From: Pseudomonas maioricensis
GTDB lineage: Bacteria > Pseudomonadota > Gammaproteobacteria > Pseudomonadales > Pseudomonadaceae
Direction: 5' to 3'
DNA: 64,000 nt
Assembly (NCBI RefSeq): GCF_022790535.1
Contig: NZ_LOHG01000008.1
Location: forward strand, 173,697 to 237,696
The translations under genes were made by a program, and so were the position numbers. Within the stretch, counting starts at the first letter, position 1, and each line of letters opens with the position of its first letter. This document shows, piece by piece, positions 7,049-16,329 of this stretch. The notes below the pieces were generated by a model, which was not told where the DNA came from, did not search any database, and was given only the letters and a program-made list of their open reading frames with translations.

Positions 7049-10027
7049 ATGGACATTGCATCGCTCGGCATAAGCATTGATACGTCTGACGTTGCGAAGG
7101 CCTCCAATGATCTCGACAAGTTCACGACAGCAGGTGCCCGAGCAGAGAAGGCCTCTGAGGGCTTGTCCAAGGGTGCTGACAAGACCACGGAGTCGTTCAA
7201 AAGGCAAAAAGATGAACTGAGCGACCTGTTGGGGGAAATTGACCCGACGGTAAAAGCCCTTGGTCGACTCGACGAGCTGGAAGCCAAGCTCGCCAAGCAC
7301 AAAGGCGTCGGTCTGGATGCCGCTACCTTCAGCGAATACCAGGCGAAGATCGATCAATCCCGGGCGAACCTCGGCCGTTTTGATGACAGCCTGACCCGGA
7401 CTGGCAACACCGCCAAGCAAACAGCCGCTGCGCTGCGTGGCGTTCCTGCTCAGTTCACGGATATCGCCGTGTCGCTGCAAGGCGGCCAGGCGCCGCTAAC
7501 TGTTTTGCTGCAGCAAGGCGGGCAGTTGAAAGATATGTTTGGCGGCATCGGTCCGGCAGCCAAAGCGCTAGGCGGATATGTCGTCGGACTGATCAACCCT
7601 TTCACCGTGGCAGCCGCAGTCGCGGCGGCTTTGGGGATTGCCTATTACAAAGGATCTCAGGAAGCCACTGACTTTCAGAACTCGCTGATCCTAACCGGGA
7701 ACGCTGCGGGCACGAGCGCACCACAGCTTGCCACGCTGGCTAAACAGATATCGGCAACCGTTGGTACTACGGGTGCTGCCGCCGAGGTGCTGGTGCAGCT
7801 ATCTGCATCCGGCAAAGTGGCGTCGGATTCGTTTGGCGATATCGCTCGCGCTGCGCTTTCCATGCAGGATGCTACAGGCAAGGCCGCATCTGAAACCGTT
7901 GCGGAGTTCGTAAAGATTGGCAAGGACCCCGTGGCCGCCGCGAAGGATCTGAACGACCAATACGGTTTTCTAACCCAGTCCGTGTACGCCCAGATCGTTG
8001 CGCTCAAGTCGCAAGGCGATGAAGTAGGCGCGGTCAAGTTGCTAACCGATACCTACGCAAATGCTGTGCAGACCCGGGCAAGTGAGATCACGCAGAACCT
8101 CGGCTATATCGAGCGCGGTTGGCTTGCGATTAAAAATGCAGCCAAAGGCGCGCTGGATGCCACCCTTGAAATTGGTCGAGATAGCACGCTGGACGACAGA
8201 AGGGCGGTGCTTGAAAAGGCTCTGGCGAGCGCGACCAATACCGGTGCCGGCCCTCGCGGCGGTGGAGGTCAGTCTCGAGACGCCATCCAGGCTGAGCTGA
8301 ACCTTGTAAATCTTCAGATCGAGGCGGAAAAAGCCAAAGGCCAGTTCCAGGCCGACAATGTGCGCATTCAGAAGGAGGCCATCAGCGCCAGTATCGCCAT
8401 CAAGGCGACCAACGACGCGAGCCTGACCAACGAAGAAAAGCGCACGAAGCTATCCACTGAGTACCTGCGCAACGTCGAGAAAATCAGGGCAGCCAACCCT
8501 AACGCGGCAGAGGTCCAGCCTGCGGCTGTTGCCAAAGGCTTGGCGAACATTGCTGACAAAAACAAGGACCCGAAGACAGCCAGCAGCGCCGTCGATTTGT
8601 CGGTGTTCAACGATGCTCAGAATCAGCTGAAGTCTGTCCTCAGCTACTACCAGAACATCGAGAAGGAACTTGACTCAGCCCAAAAGGCTGGTCTGCTATC
8701 GGCCGAGTCTTACAGCAGCCAAAGGGTTGCTTTGGTCGAGCAGGAGCGGGTCGAGATTGCGGCAGCTTACGAAGCCGAAATCGCAGCATTGGAAGCAGCC
8801 AAGGGCAAGGCCAGCACTTCAGCCGCGCAGCGCCTCCAGCTTGATCAGAAGATTGCCGACGCCCGAGCCAGCATGGTCAAGGCTCAGCAGGAGTCGGAAA
8901 CTAAGCTTGGAGTTCTGGCCAATGAGGAAAAGGGGCGGATCGATAGGCAAGCTCTTGCTATCAGCAACTACACGGACGCGCTAAACCGTCAGAACGACGC
9001 TTTGCGGCTTGCCGGGCAGCGAGCCGCTGAAGGTGTTGGGCAGGGTGACCGCCAGGCATCGCTGAACGGTTCGCTTGATGGCATTGCTGACCGGGCCAAC
9101 CAGCAGCGTCTGGATCTGGCGCGGGATAAGGCTGACGCCTCGCGCAACATGAGTGCCGAGGAGTACCAGAAAAAGCTTGAGTCCATCAACCAAAGCGAGC
9201 GCGAGCTCACCGAAACCACGCTCAGCAACTACGACAAGATGTCGGAGGCGCAGGGCAGCTGGAGCAACGGCGCAACGTCGGCATTCCAGAATTACATCGA
9301 GTCGGCGCGCGACGTGGCTGGGCAGACGAAAAGCTTGTTCACCAGTGCCTTCAGCGGCATGGAAGACGCGATCGTCAACTTCGCCCTAACCGGCAAGCTG
9401 TCCTTCGCTGATTTCGCTAAGTCGATTCTCGCTGATATGGCTCGGATCGCGGCCCGACAGGCCAGCTCGGCTCTGTTGAGCTCGCTTGTTGGCGCGGCTA
9501 CGTCGTACTTCACTGGCGGCGGAGGCGCTACGGGTGCTGCCACTGCTGGCGGGGCGCAAGCAGGGGCCTCTAACTTCGGTAGCCAGTTCGATGCAAGCAA
9601 CGGGAGTGTTGCCTTCCCTCAAGCACTGGGCGGTGCTTGGAATGGCGGCGTTCAGATGTTTGCCAACGGTGCGGCCTTCTCTAACAGCATCGTCAGCAAC
9701 CCGACTGCCTTTGGTATGGCGGGCGGCAAGACCGGTGTTATGGGTGAGGCAGGTCCGGAGGCGATCATGCCTCTGACCCGGACTGCGGGTGGCCAACTTG
9801 GCGTTCGCGCCTTAGGTGGTGGTGCTGGGGCGTCGAGCAACACATACAACTTCCCCGTCGCTGTATCCGTGCAGGTCCCTGAAGATCAATCTCAATCCAA
9901 TCAGGCTGATTCCGCAGCTATGGGGAAAGCCATTCAGTCTGTTGCGAAGACTGAGGCCGAGCAGGCCATTTCGCGCTCCACCCAGCCGGGTGGGCGTATC
10001 TGGAAGATCCTCAACAACCAAGGCTAG
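7049..10027 (+). CDS. Tail tape measure protein (lambda gpH type)
   Basis: At 992 residues it is the second longest gene in the phage part. The N-terminal part (SLGISIDTSDVAKASNDLDKF) is the repeated helical start of this family. A hydrophobic stretch lies near residues 170-195 (VVGLINPFTVAAAVAAALGI), long Ala/Gln/Lys/Glu helices follow, and the C-terminal part has the LSFADFAKSILADMARIAAR and PTAFGMAGGKTGVMGEAGPE motifs. Its length sets tail length; it is ejected into the host at infection. Confidence 0.9.
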   Translation: MDIASLGISIDTSDVAKASNDLDKFTTAGARAEKASEGLSKGADKTTESFKRQKDELSDLLGEIDPTVKALGRLDELEAKLAKHKGVGLDAATFSEYQAKIDQSRANLGRFDDSLTRTGNTAKQTAAALRGVPAQFTDIAVSLQGGQAPLTVLLQQGGQLKDMFGGIGPAAKALGGYVVGLINPFTVAAAVAAALGIAYYKGSQEATDFQNSLILTGNAAGTSAPQLATLAKQISATVGTTGAAAEVLVQLSASGKVASDSFGDIARAALSMQDATGKAASETVAEFVKIGKDPVAAAKDLNDQYGFLTQSVYAQIVALKSQGDEVGAVKLLTDTYANAVQTRASEITQNLGYIERGWLAIKNAAKGALDATLEIGRDSTLDDRRAVLEKALASATNTGAGPRGGGGQSRDAIQAELNLVNLQIEAEKAKGQFQADNVRIQKEAISASIAIKATNDASLTNEEKRTKLSTEYLRNVEKIRAANPNAAEVQPAAVAKGLANIADKNKDPKTASSAVDLSVFNDAQNQLKSVLSYYQNIEKELDSAQKAGLLSAESYSSQRVALVEQERVEIAAAYEAEIAALEAAKGKASTSAAQRLQLDQKIADARASMVKAQQESETKLGVLANEEKGRIDRQALAISNYTDALNRQNDALRLAGQRAAEGVGQGDRQASLNGSLDGIADRANQQRLDLARDKADASRNMSAEEYQKKLESINQSERELTETTLSNYDKMSEAQGSWSNGATSAFQNYIESARDVAGQTKSLFTSAFSGMEDAIVNFALTGKLSFADFAKSILADMARIAARQASSALLSSLVGAATSYFTGGGGATGAATAGGAQAGASNFGSQFDASNGSVAFPQALGGAWNGGVQMFANGAAFSNSIVSNPTAFGMAGGKTGVMGEAGPEAIMPLTRTAGGQLGVRALGGGAGASSNTYNFPVAVSVQVPEDQSQSNQADSAAMGKAIQSVAKTEAEQAISRSTQPGGRIWKILNNQG

Positions 10028-10036
10028 AGGCCGAAA

Positions 10037-10372
10037 ATGGCAGATATATTCACATGGCGGCCCGATAAGGAGCCGACGGCCTCGATTGCGTTTCGGACCA
10101 AATCAGCCAAGTTCGGTGATGGGTACGAGCAGGTTGCCAAGGACGGCATCAACAACAAGTCGCAGTCGTGGCCACTGACGTTCACGGGTGACAAAGCCCG
10201 AAGCAAGGAAATCATGGCGTTCCTCGACCGCCAAGGCGGGGCGGCGGCCTTCAACTGGACAGAGCCCATGGGCGAAGTCCTGCTGTATCGCTGCAAAACC
10301 TACCAGCTCCGCAACGTCAGCGCGTCCGTCTGGACCGTCAGCGCAACCTTTGAACAGGCTTTCCACCCATGA
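10037..10372 (+). CDS. Minor tail protein M
   Basis: The 111-residue protein begins MADIFTWRPDKEP and has the FGDGYEQ motif and the FNWTEPMGE segment of the lambda gpM family, a tail-tip component. It starts nine bases after the tape measure gene, and its stop overlaps the next start (ATGA). In lambda the following gene is L; here a fibre gene comes first. Confidence 0.87.
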   Translation: MADIFTWRPDKEPTASIAFRTKSAKFGDGYEQVAKDGINNKSQSWPLTFTGDKARSKEIMAFLDRQGGAAAFNWTEPMGEVLLYRCKTYQLRNVSASVWTVSATFEQAFHP

Positions 10373-12171
10373 GTATTCAACCAATCAACATCGGCCAGAC
10401 GGCGAACGATGGGAACGGCGAATCCCTGCGTGACGGTGGCTTGAAGATCAACGCGAACTTTGCCGATCTTGATCAGCGTGCGCTGGATGCAGCAGCGTTG
10501 ATTGCGGCCAAGGTCGACAAGGTGGACGGCCTCGGCCTTTCTGAAACCTCATTCACTCAAGGCGAGAAGACCAAGCTCGCAGGACTGGAGTCGCCACACT
10601 TTCGCGGAACGTTCGCCACGCTTGCGGCGCTGGTCGTCGGTGTCGCTGCGCCCGTACCGGGCGACTATGCCGATGTTGATACCGCTGGCGCGGATGCAGT
10701 TCGCTACATCTGGGACAGCACCGATAGCGTGTGGCTGGCGGGTGGCTCATCGGATGCGATCACGGCAGCGCAGGTCAAGAGCCTGTATGAGTCGAATCCG
10801 GACACTAACCCGTTCACCGACGTCGAAAAGGCGAAGGTCGGCGCGATAGCTACAACCACTGACGGCCTGGCCGAAGGTGCTACGAACAAGTACTGGACCA
10901 GCGCCCGAACTCTCGGCGCCGCATTGGCTGGCCTAGTGCTCGATAGCGCTACAGTAATCGCTGCTACCGACACTGTGTTGACTGGATTAGGTAAGTTGCA
11001 GGCCCAGATCAGCGCACACGTCGGGAAGCGCGGCGCTGCCCAGCATCCGGTCTCCAATATTACCGATCCCGGCTTCATGCCTGCCTTTCCGTCGGTCACC
11101 GACGGCAAGACCTACGGATTCAAGAATGGTGTATTTGTTGAGGTGTCAGCCTCATCAGTGAACAACAACGTATTTGGCGAAATGAGGCAATTGTCTAGCC
11201 GAAACTCTGTTGTGCCGGGAGTTGCGTTCGGAGATGGACAACTGATTGGAAATGCCCTCGCGCAGTACCCGCAAGTAGTTGCCAACCTTCAAAGCTCGAC
11301 TCCGACTGTAGCTGTCACAACTCCCGCGCTGTGGTTGTCGGATCCTGCACAGCGTGCCTGTTGGGCTTATGACTCAGTCAACGATCAAATCAGGGTGCCC
11401 GATCTCAATGGTAAGTCAGCTGGTTCAATTGGTCCGGCGATGTTTAGGCCTGATGGAACGCTTGGGTTTGCACCTGGTGCTATTCGACGGGATCAGATCC
11501 AGAACATCACGGGGAGTTTCACACCTGCTCTCGACACGGGAACATTGAGATCGGCCGCTAACGGCGGGATCGTCTCTGGTGCATTTAAGCGAGGCGCAAC
11601 TCGAGGCAGCACTAATAGTGTTGGGCAGCTTGCCGGTAGTTCGGATGTTGATTTCGACGCATCTGGGAGTGTTCGTACCGGTACAGAAACCTTTCCTACG
11701 CACTTTGTTGGGGTTTGGGGCGTAGTTTTGTTCGGCGCTGTGGTCAATGCAGGCACTGCCGACGCAGGTGCGCTTGCCACAAGTTATGCGAATCAACAGG
11801 CATCGATTACCGCGCTACAAGTCTCCGACGCTGGGAAGCGCAACAAACTCGTCAAGTCTGCCGAGCAAACAGTGGCGTCCGGGGGATTCATTGTTTGGGC
11901 TCACGGTCTCGGAGTCGTGCCCGAAACGATTGAGGCTTCCTACGTCTGCAAAGTTGCTGAGTATGGTTACGGGGTAGGCGACACAATCAAATGTTCAACA
12001 CGGCTTTTTGCTTCCTCTACTGAGTACGGAATGCAGTACTCCGCAGATGCCACTAACGTGACCGTCTTCATGCCGGATGTTTTGTCGATACTTCAAAAAG
12101 GAACTCGTGGCGGCGGCGTTGTGATGACCCCCGCCAGCTGGAGGATCGTTATCAAGGTGGAGAAACCATAA
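10369..12171 (+). CDS. Tail fibre / receptor-binding protein
   Basis: The 600-residue product has an N-terminal anchor of the type INIGQTANDGNGESLRDGG, KINANFADLD, then a triple-helix-prone repeat region (KVDKVDGLGLSETSFTQGEK.KLAGLE) found in many phage fibres, a low-complexity Ala/Thr/Asp shaft, and a C-terminal beta-rich domain. It overlaps gene M by four bases and its last base is the first base of the downstream fibre-assembly start. Genes of this kind decide host range; the exact receptor is not predictable. Confidence 0.8.
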   Translation: MSIQPINIGQTANDGNGESLRDGGLKINANFADLDQRALDAAALIAAKVDKVDGLGLSETSFTQGEKTKLAGLESPHFRGTFATLAALVVGVAAPVPGDYADVDTAGADAVRYIWDSTDSVWLAGGSSDAITAAQVKSLYESNPDTNPFTDVEKAKVGAIATTTDGLAEGATNKYWTSARTLGAALAGLVLDSATVIAATDTVLTGLGKLQAQISAHVGKRGAAQHPVSNITDPGFMPAFPSVTDGKTYGFKNGVFVEVSASSVNNNVFGEMRQLSSRNSVVPGVAFGDGQLIGNALAQYPQVVANLQSSTPTVAVTTPALWLSDPAQRACWAYDSVNDQIRVPDLNGKSAGSIGPAMFRPDGTLGFAPGAIRRDQIQNITGSFTPALDTGTLRSAANGGIVSGAFKRGATRGSTNSVGQLAGSSDVDFDASGSVRTGTETFPTHFVGVWGVVLFGAVVNAGTADAGALATSYANQQASITALQVSDAGKRNKLVKSAEQTVASGGFIVWAHGLGVVPETIEASYVCKVAEYGYGVGDTIKCSTRLFASSTEYGMQYSADATNVTVFMPDVLSILQKGTRGGGVVMTPASWRIVIKVEKP

Positions 12172-12659
12172 TGGTGCAGAAATATTATGCGCACAGTTTA
12201 ACGGGGGGATACCTTGGGTCTTGGGACGGATCTGAGCCTGACGATGAGAATGCCGTGGAGGTGCCAGAAGCACGGCCTGATATCGGGTTCGTCTGGGATT
12301 TTGCACTGGGCCATTGGTACGAGAGTTACGAGTCTAAACTGGCTAAGGCCAACTTGGAGCATCTGCGACTGACAAAAGAGGCGAATGCCCAAGTCGCTGC
12401 TCTTACTGGCATCGTCAATACGCTGGATTATGCGATTAACGGCCAAGATTCAGATAGTGAAGAGTACATAGAGCCCACAGATGCTGAGATTACCGAACTG
12501 CCGATTCGGCAGAAGCAACTGAAAGCCTGGAACTCTTACAGCCTAAAGCTGAGCCGCATGCCGACTCAGGTCACGTGGCCTCACGATCCGGTATGGCCTG
12601 TTGTCCCAGAAACATACAGCGATGAAATGAGCTCTGCTCCAGCCGCACCAGAGCTGTAA
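12171..12659 (+). CDS. Tail fibre assembly chaperone
   Basis: The 162-residue protein starts YYAHSLTGGYLGSWDGSEP and ends with RQKQLKAWNSYSLKLSRMP followed by PVWPVVPE. The late 'LKAWNxYxxxL' plus Trp-Pro segment is typical of the Tfa family, which helps fibre trimers fold. It directly follows the fibre gene, forming the usual fibre/chaperone pair. Confidence 0.85.
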   Translation: MVQKYYAHSLTGGYLGSWDGSEPDDENAVEVPEARPDIGFVWDFALGHWYESYESKLAKANLEHLRLTKEANAQVAALTGIVNTLDYAINGQDSDSEEYIEPTDAEITELPIRQKQLKAWNSYSLKLSRMPTQVTWPHDPVWPVVPETYSDEMSSAPAAPEL

Positions 12660-12678
12660 CTCCTCCTGAGTAAATCCA

Positions 12679-13359
12679 ATGCCAATTACCGCAGATATCC
12701 AGACCCTGGAGCCGGGCGCGTGGGTGGAGCTTTTCGAGCTTGATGCTACCGCGCTGGGCGCTGAGCTGTACCGCTTCCACGGCTACCCGCAAGAAGCCTC
12801 GATCTTCTGGCAGGGGCACGAGTACTCCCCATGGCCGATCAAGGCTGAAGGCTTCGAAATGACCGGGCAGGGTACGCAGCCTTCCCCGACGCTTTCAGTA
12901 GGCAACGTCGGCGGGTTCATCACAGCGCTGGTGCTGTACTTCGATGATCTGGTGGGTGCCAAGCTGATCCGGCACCGGACGCTGGGCAGATATCTTGATG
13001 GTCAGCCCGAAGCCGACCCGGACGAAGAGATCCCGGTGGACATTTGGTATGTCGAACGCAAGTCAGGCGAGGACAAGGAAACGGTCCAGTTTGAGCTGTC
13101 CAGCGCGCTCGACTTCATGGGCGTGCAGCTTCCTCGACGGCAGATCGTGGCGAACGTCTGCTGGTGGCTGAGCTGTGGTGGTTACCGTGGCCCGTACTGC
13201 GGGTACAACGGTCCACCAGTCGCCGATGCCGACGACATCATCGTGACTGATGCGGCCTTCGACAAGTGCGGCGGCAGGCTGACCAGCTGCAAGCTGCGCT
13301 TTGGTGCCAACAACCCGCTGCCCTACGGCAGTTTCCCGGCTGCCGGACTAATCAGGTGA
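12679..13359 (+). CDS. Minor tail protein L
   Basis: The 226-residue product contains five Cys residues at 161, 166, 174, 197 and 204 in a CWWLSC, GPYCGYNG and KCGGRLTSC arrangement. In lambda gpL conserved Cys residues of this C-terminal region bind an iron-sulfur cluster; here the residues are present. The N-terminal half (DIQTLEPGAWVELFELD) is the tail-tip part. It is followed by gene K after four bases. Confidence 0.88.
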   Translation: MPITADIQTLEPGAWVELFELDATALGAELYRFHGYPQEASIFWQGHEYSPWPIKAEGFEMTGQGTQPSPTLSVGNVGGFITALVLYFDDLVGAKLIRHRTLGRYLDGQPEADPDEEIPVDIWYVERKSGEDKETVQFELSSALDFMGVQLPRRQIVANVCWWLSCGGYRGPYCGYNGPPVADADDIIVTDAAFDKCGGRLTSCKLRFGANNPLPYGSFPAAGLIR

Positions 13360-13363
13360 CCAC

Positions 13364-14143
13364 ATGAACAAGGCAACCATCGCCGCGATTGAGCGGCACG
13401 CCATGGCCGAGTATCCGCGTGAGTGTTGCGGCCTGGTCATCCGCGAGAGCCGCAAGCAGCTTTACGTGCCTTGCCGAAACACGGCGAGTAGCCCAAGTGA
13501 GCACTTCCGGCTTTCGCCTGAGGACTATGCATCGGCCGAGGATCGCGGAACCATTCTTGCCGTGATTCACAGCCACCCGGATTGTCCACCGCAACCCAGC
13601 GAAGCGGACCGGGCGTCCTGCGAGGCATCCGGCTTGCCGTGGCACATCATCGAGGTCCGCAAAGGTGACGATGACCAGGTGCGTATCGGCCAGATGGCCA
13701 GCCTTGAGCCCACCGGTTACCAGACGCCGCTGATTGGCCGCAAGTTTGCCCATGGCGTGCACGACTGCCTGAGCATCATCCTGGACTTCTACCGTCGTGA
13801 GATGGGCATCGAGCTCGGCAACTACGACCGCGAGGACGGCTGGTGGGAGCGGGGCGGCAATCTCTATCTTGAGCACCTGCCTGAGGCAGGATTCGAGCGC
13901 GTAGGCTCGCCCGAGCACGGTGACATAGTGCTGATGCAGGTCCGGTCAACGGTGCCGAATCACGCCGGCATCTACTTGGCTGATGGTGTCTTGAAGACTG
14001 AGCCTGAGCACTACCCAGCGCCTGGCACCATCCTGCACCACCTGTACGGCAGGGACAGCAAGCGCGACAACTTCGGCGGGTACTTTCAGGAAGTGACGGT
14101 CAGCTATTGGCGATACATCGGCGATGGCCGGTCCACGATATAA
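13364..14143 (+). CDS. Tail assembly protein K (JAMM plus NlpC/P60 domains)
   Basis: Residues 1-110 form a JAB1/MPN metalloprotease domain: Glu20, His69, His71, Ser79 and Asp82 complete the JAMM motif. Residues 125-255 form an NlpC/P60 peptidase domain with Cys135 (HGVHDCLS) and His200 (NHAGIYL). The pair is the lambda gpK layout, thought to process tail proteins or cell-wall peptides. In lambda gene I follows directly; here a 9.5 kb block of other genes intervenes. Confidence 0.9.
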   Translation: MNKATIAAIERHAMAEYPRECCGLVIRESRKQLYVPCRNTASSPSEHFRLSPEDYASAEDRGTILAVIHSHPDCPPQPSEADRASCEASGLPWHIIEVRKGDDDQVRIGQMASLEPTGYQTPLIGRKFAHGVHDCLSIILDFYRREMGIELGNYDREDGWWERGGNLYLEHLPEAGFERVGSPEHGDIVLMQVRSTVPNHAGIYLADGVLKTEPEHYPAPGTILHHLYGRDSKRDNFGGYFQEVTVSYWRYIGDGRSTI

Positions 14144-14168
14144 AGCGGCCACGCCGCTGGAGATTTGC

Positions 14169-14435
14169 ATGCAAGCAAATCAGAGCTATGACGTCGTCAT
14201 CAACAATCTATTTACGCACCAATGCGGGCTTATCTGCGGCGCGTCAGTCGAGGTCGCCATAATGGATGGCGGGATCGAAATCGACAGACTGACATTCAAG
14301 GGGAAGGTAGGGCCGGGTGGGACTGGTTATCGTAAGGTATACCAAGGAAAGCCCGGCCTTACGGCGGAGCTTGTGGTGGGGAGTTGTGATATGACGTTTG
14401 CCGAAGGCAAGGCAGAGAGGGCCCCCCTACTTTAG
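14169..14435 (+). CDS. Unrecognised small protein at the left edge of the accessory block
   Basis: The ATG at 14169 has GGAG six bases upstream and gives 88 residues (MQANQSYDVVINNLF). The ATG at 14124 would overlap gene K and has no ribosome site. The product contains Cys residues at THQCGLICG and a Gly-rich turn (KGKVGPGGTGYRK), suggesting a small beta protein. Its end overlaps the end of a convergent gene by nine bases. No family is recognised. Confidence 0.5.
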   Translation: MQANQSYDVVINNLFTHQCGLICGASVEVAIMDGGIEIDRLTFKGKVGPGGTGYRKVYQGKPGLTAELVVGSCDMTFAEGKAERAPLL

Positions 14436-14993
14436 GTGATCAGCACCCAAGTTTTCCAGATCAAGAGTACAGAGGAAGTTGTGAACCCATGAAATCATCA
14501 AGCCATGATCGCGAGCAGAGCGAGTCCGGGGGTAAATGGTTATTAAATATTGCGGATCGCTTCCACGGAATGAAAATTCCCGATATGCCCATTCCACACT
14601 TTGACGAAGTGCATCCGCAAGGCCTGGGTGCGCGGCGCAGTTCTCGATTGACCACCGCAGCCACTGACGATGTACGTCGTGGATTACTTTAATATCCTGT
14701 GCAAGCTTCTGATTGCGAGGTGTGAACTCGACATACGTGCAGTAGGTGCTGTTCAGATAACCGGCAGCGCAGCCTAAAGTCATAAATGGGCGGTCCGGTT
14801 TGTTCATGGATTCTAGAAAGTCTTTAAGCCCATTCTCTTCAGTTGCCTCGTGAATCTCCGCAAGCCTATGAGGCTCCGCCACCAGGTCGATGGCGCCATT
14901 ATTATGGTCCCCGTCTGGCCTTGACTCTGCGATATAGGGCCAGCGTTGAAAGTGATCGGTCCCGATGTCGTGCTTCATGGCATACCTGTCCAT
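14427..14993 (-). CDS. Unrecognised protein in the accessory block
   Basis: This 188-residue frame runs against the tail genes. Its composition is that of a soluble protein, with many Trp, His and Asp residues and segments such as PFMTLGCAAGYL and HRQWLRWSIENC. Starts at 14993 or 14978 (second Met, with an AGG upstream) are both possible. It converges with the small gene at 14169. It has lower G+C than the tail genes, as often seen for accessory cargo. No family is recognised. Confidence 0.5.
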   Translation of the reverse strand: MDRYAMKHDIGTDHFQRWPYIAESRPDGDHNNGAIDLVAEPHRLAEIHEATEENGLKDFLESMNKPDRPFMTLGCAAGYLNSTYCTYVEFTPRNQKLAQDIKVIHDVHRQWLRWSIENCAAHPGLADALRQSVEWAYREFSFRGSDPQYLITIYPRTRSARDHGLMISWVHNFLCTLDLENLGADHLK

Positions 14994-15168
14994 AGGCTTG
15001 GTGAGGGCAAGAAGCTACTACTGAGCATCGCCAACCGCCACTGGCTTTCCATCCACGCTGGATGGGTGGACAGGTGCCTCATAGCGATGCGCAGGGCCGA
15101 CACCATCTTTAGGTATTTATGCTGGCACTATGGTATTTTCCCGTCCCATTATGGAGGGGAGACCTGGG

Positions 15169-16248
15169 ATGGGAGCGTTAGTAATCGGGAATGATGAATC
15201 GGCACTGGCTCTGTTGGAGACCCTTTTACGGGATCCAGATGCAACGGTGCCTGAGGTCGAGTTCGACGACTGGCCTAGATTCGAGATGCACGTCAAAGGC
15301 GAGCGCTATCATTCAACGATAACTCCCGAGCTGATGGAGTCATTCCTAGATCTCCAAAAGACAATCAACAAATCGTTTGCACTGGTGCGCTACTCGGATT
15401 CGAGTAGACGGCTCACAAACGCAGATCGGGATGATCTGAAGATCCTCGTTAAAGTAGGGGAAGGAAGTTCTGGCTTCGTAGCTAAGCTTGAGGAACAAGC
15501 GACAGCGATAACTGCTGGATTATGCGAGGGCTTCAAAGCCATGGATTCTAGGCACAAACTGATTACTTTTCTTGCGCTGGGGGCTATGGGGTTCGGCACC
15601 TTGGGCTTCAACTACCACCTAGACCACCAGACTGAAGCAAGGAAGGCTGAGCTGGCCAAGCTTGAGTCGGACGCCGAGCGAGCTGAGCGAATGAAGACGC
15701 TCGAGCTCGTCAAAGAGGCATCCGAAGGCTCTTCAGATCGCTATGCAGTGTTGATGAATATGGTGGCGGAGCATACGCCACAGATTCAGACAATATCTGA
15801 ACACATGGCGGGGACCTATAACAAAATCATTTTTGCCACCAAGGACTCCGATTCGATCAATGTTCAGGGGGTTCAGGTGTCGGGCGCTGCAGTAGATGAG
15901 CTAAGCAATACGCCCCGGAATATTTCAGTTGAGGACCGGTCTGCAAGCGTCTTCATGATTCGCGGTGTTGATCACAGGTCAAAAACTGAATACAAGCTGT
16001 CCCTATACGACGTGCTCCGGAAAAATGAGATCACGGCAACGCTTCCAAAAGACGGCTCGTTTGTTACCGACAAGATTCTTGACGTAATCCAAGAGGCTGA
16101 GTGGGGTGGCAAGGTGGTAATGCTTCACCTGATCACAAAAACTAGAGCCGGAAAACTAGTAAAGGCCGAGGTTGAAAAGGTCACAAGGATCACAGATCAA
16201 GACGCTTATCAGGACGCCCCTGATGATCAGCTAGCTACAAATCGATAA
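15169..16248 (+). CDS. Unrecognised single-pass membrane protein with coiled coil
   Basis: The ATG at 15169 is preferred because GGAGGGGAGA lies six bases upstream. The 359-residue product has a globular N-terminal domain (about 1-110, with YHSTITPELMESFLDLQKTI), a membrane segment at about 130-149 (LITFLALGAMGFGTLGF), a coiled coil at about 153-182 and a C-terminal domain (about 220-345). It has its own intrinsic terminator. The layout, a sensor-like domain linked through a membrane helix to a second domain, could suit defence or exclusion, but nothing recognisable proves it. Confidence 0.65.
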   Translation: MGALVIGNDESALALLETLLRDPDATVPEVEFDDWPRFEMHVKGERYHSTITPELMESFLDLQKTINKSFALVRYSDSSRRLTNADRDDLKILVKVGEGSSGFVAKLEEQATAITAGLCEGFKAMDSRHKLITFLALGAMGFGTLGFNYHLDHQTEARKAELAKLESDAERAERMKTLELVKEASEGSSDRYAVLMNMVAEHTPQIQTISEHMAGTYNKIIFATKDSDSINVQGVQVSGAAVDELSNTPRNISVEDRSASVFMIRGVDHRSKTEYKLSLYDVLRKNEITATLPKDGSFVTDKILDVIQEAEWGGKVVMLHLITKTRAGKLVKAEVEKVTRITDQDAYQDAPDDQLATNR

Positions 16249-16251
16249 GAA

Positions 16252-16277
16252 AAGCCCAGCCCCGCGCTGGGCTTTTT
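16252..16277 (+). terminator. Intrinsic terminator after the membrane protein gene
   Basis: A 9-bp stem AAGCCCAGC/GCTGGGCTT with a short loop is followed by a T run. It closes the gene ending at 16248. Confidence 0.8.
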
Positions 16278-16293
16278 GCATCTGATTGGCATT

Positions 16294-16319
16294 AAAAAAG
16301 CCTGAGGACCAGGCTTTTT
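16294..16319 (-). terminator. Bidirectional-looking terminator after the NucS-like gene
   Basis: A stem of AAAAAGCCT/AGGCTTTTT around a GAGGACC loop, with A and T runs on both sides. It lies 11 bases past the stop of the minus-strand nuclease gene and can serve both strands. Confidence 0.75.
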
Positions 16320-16329
16320 ACGGGAATTT

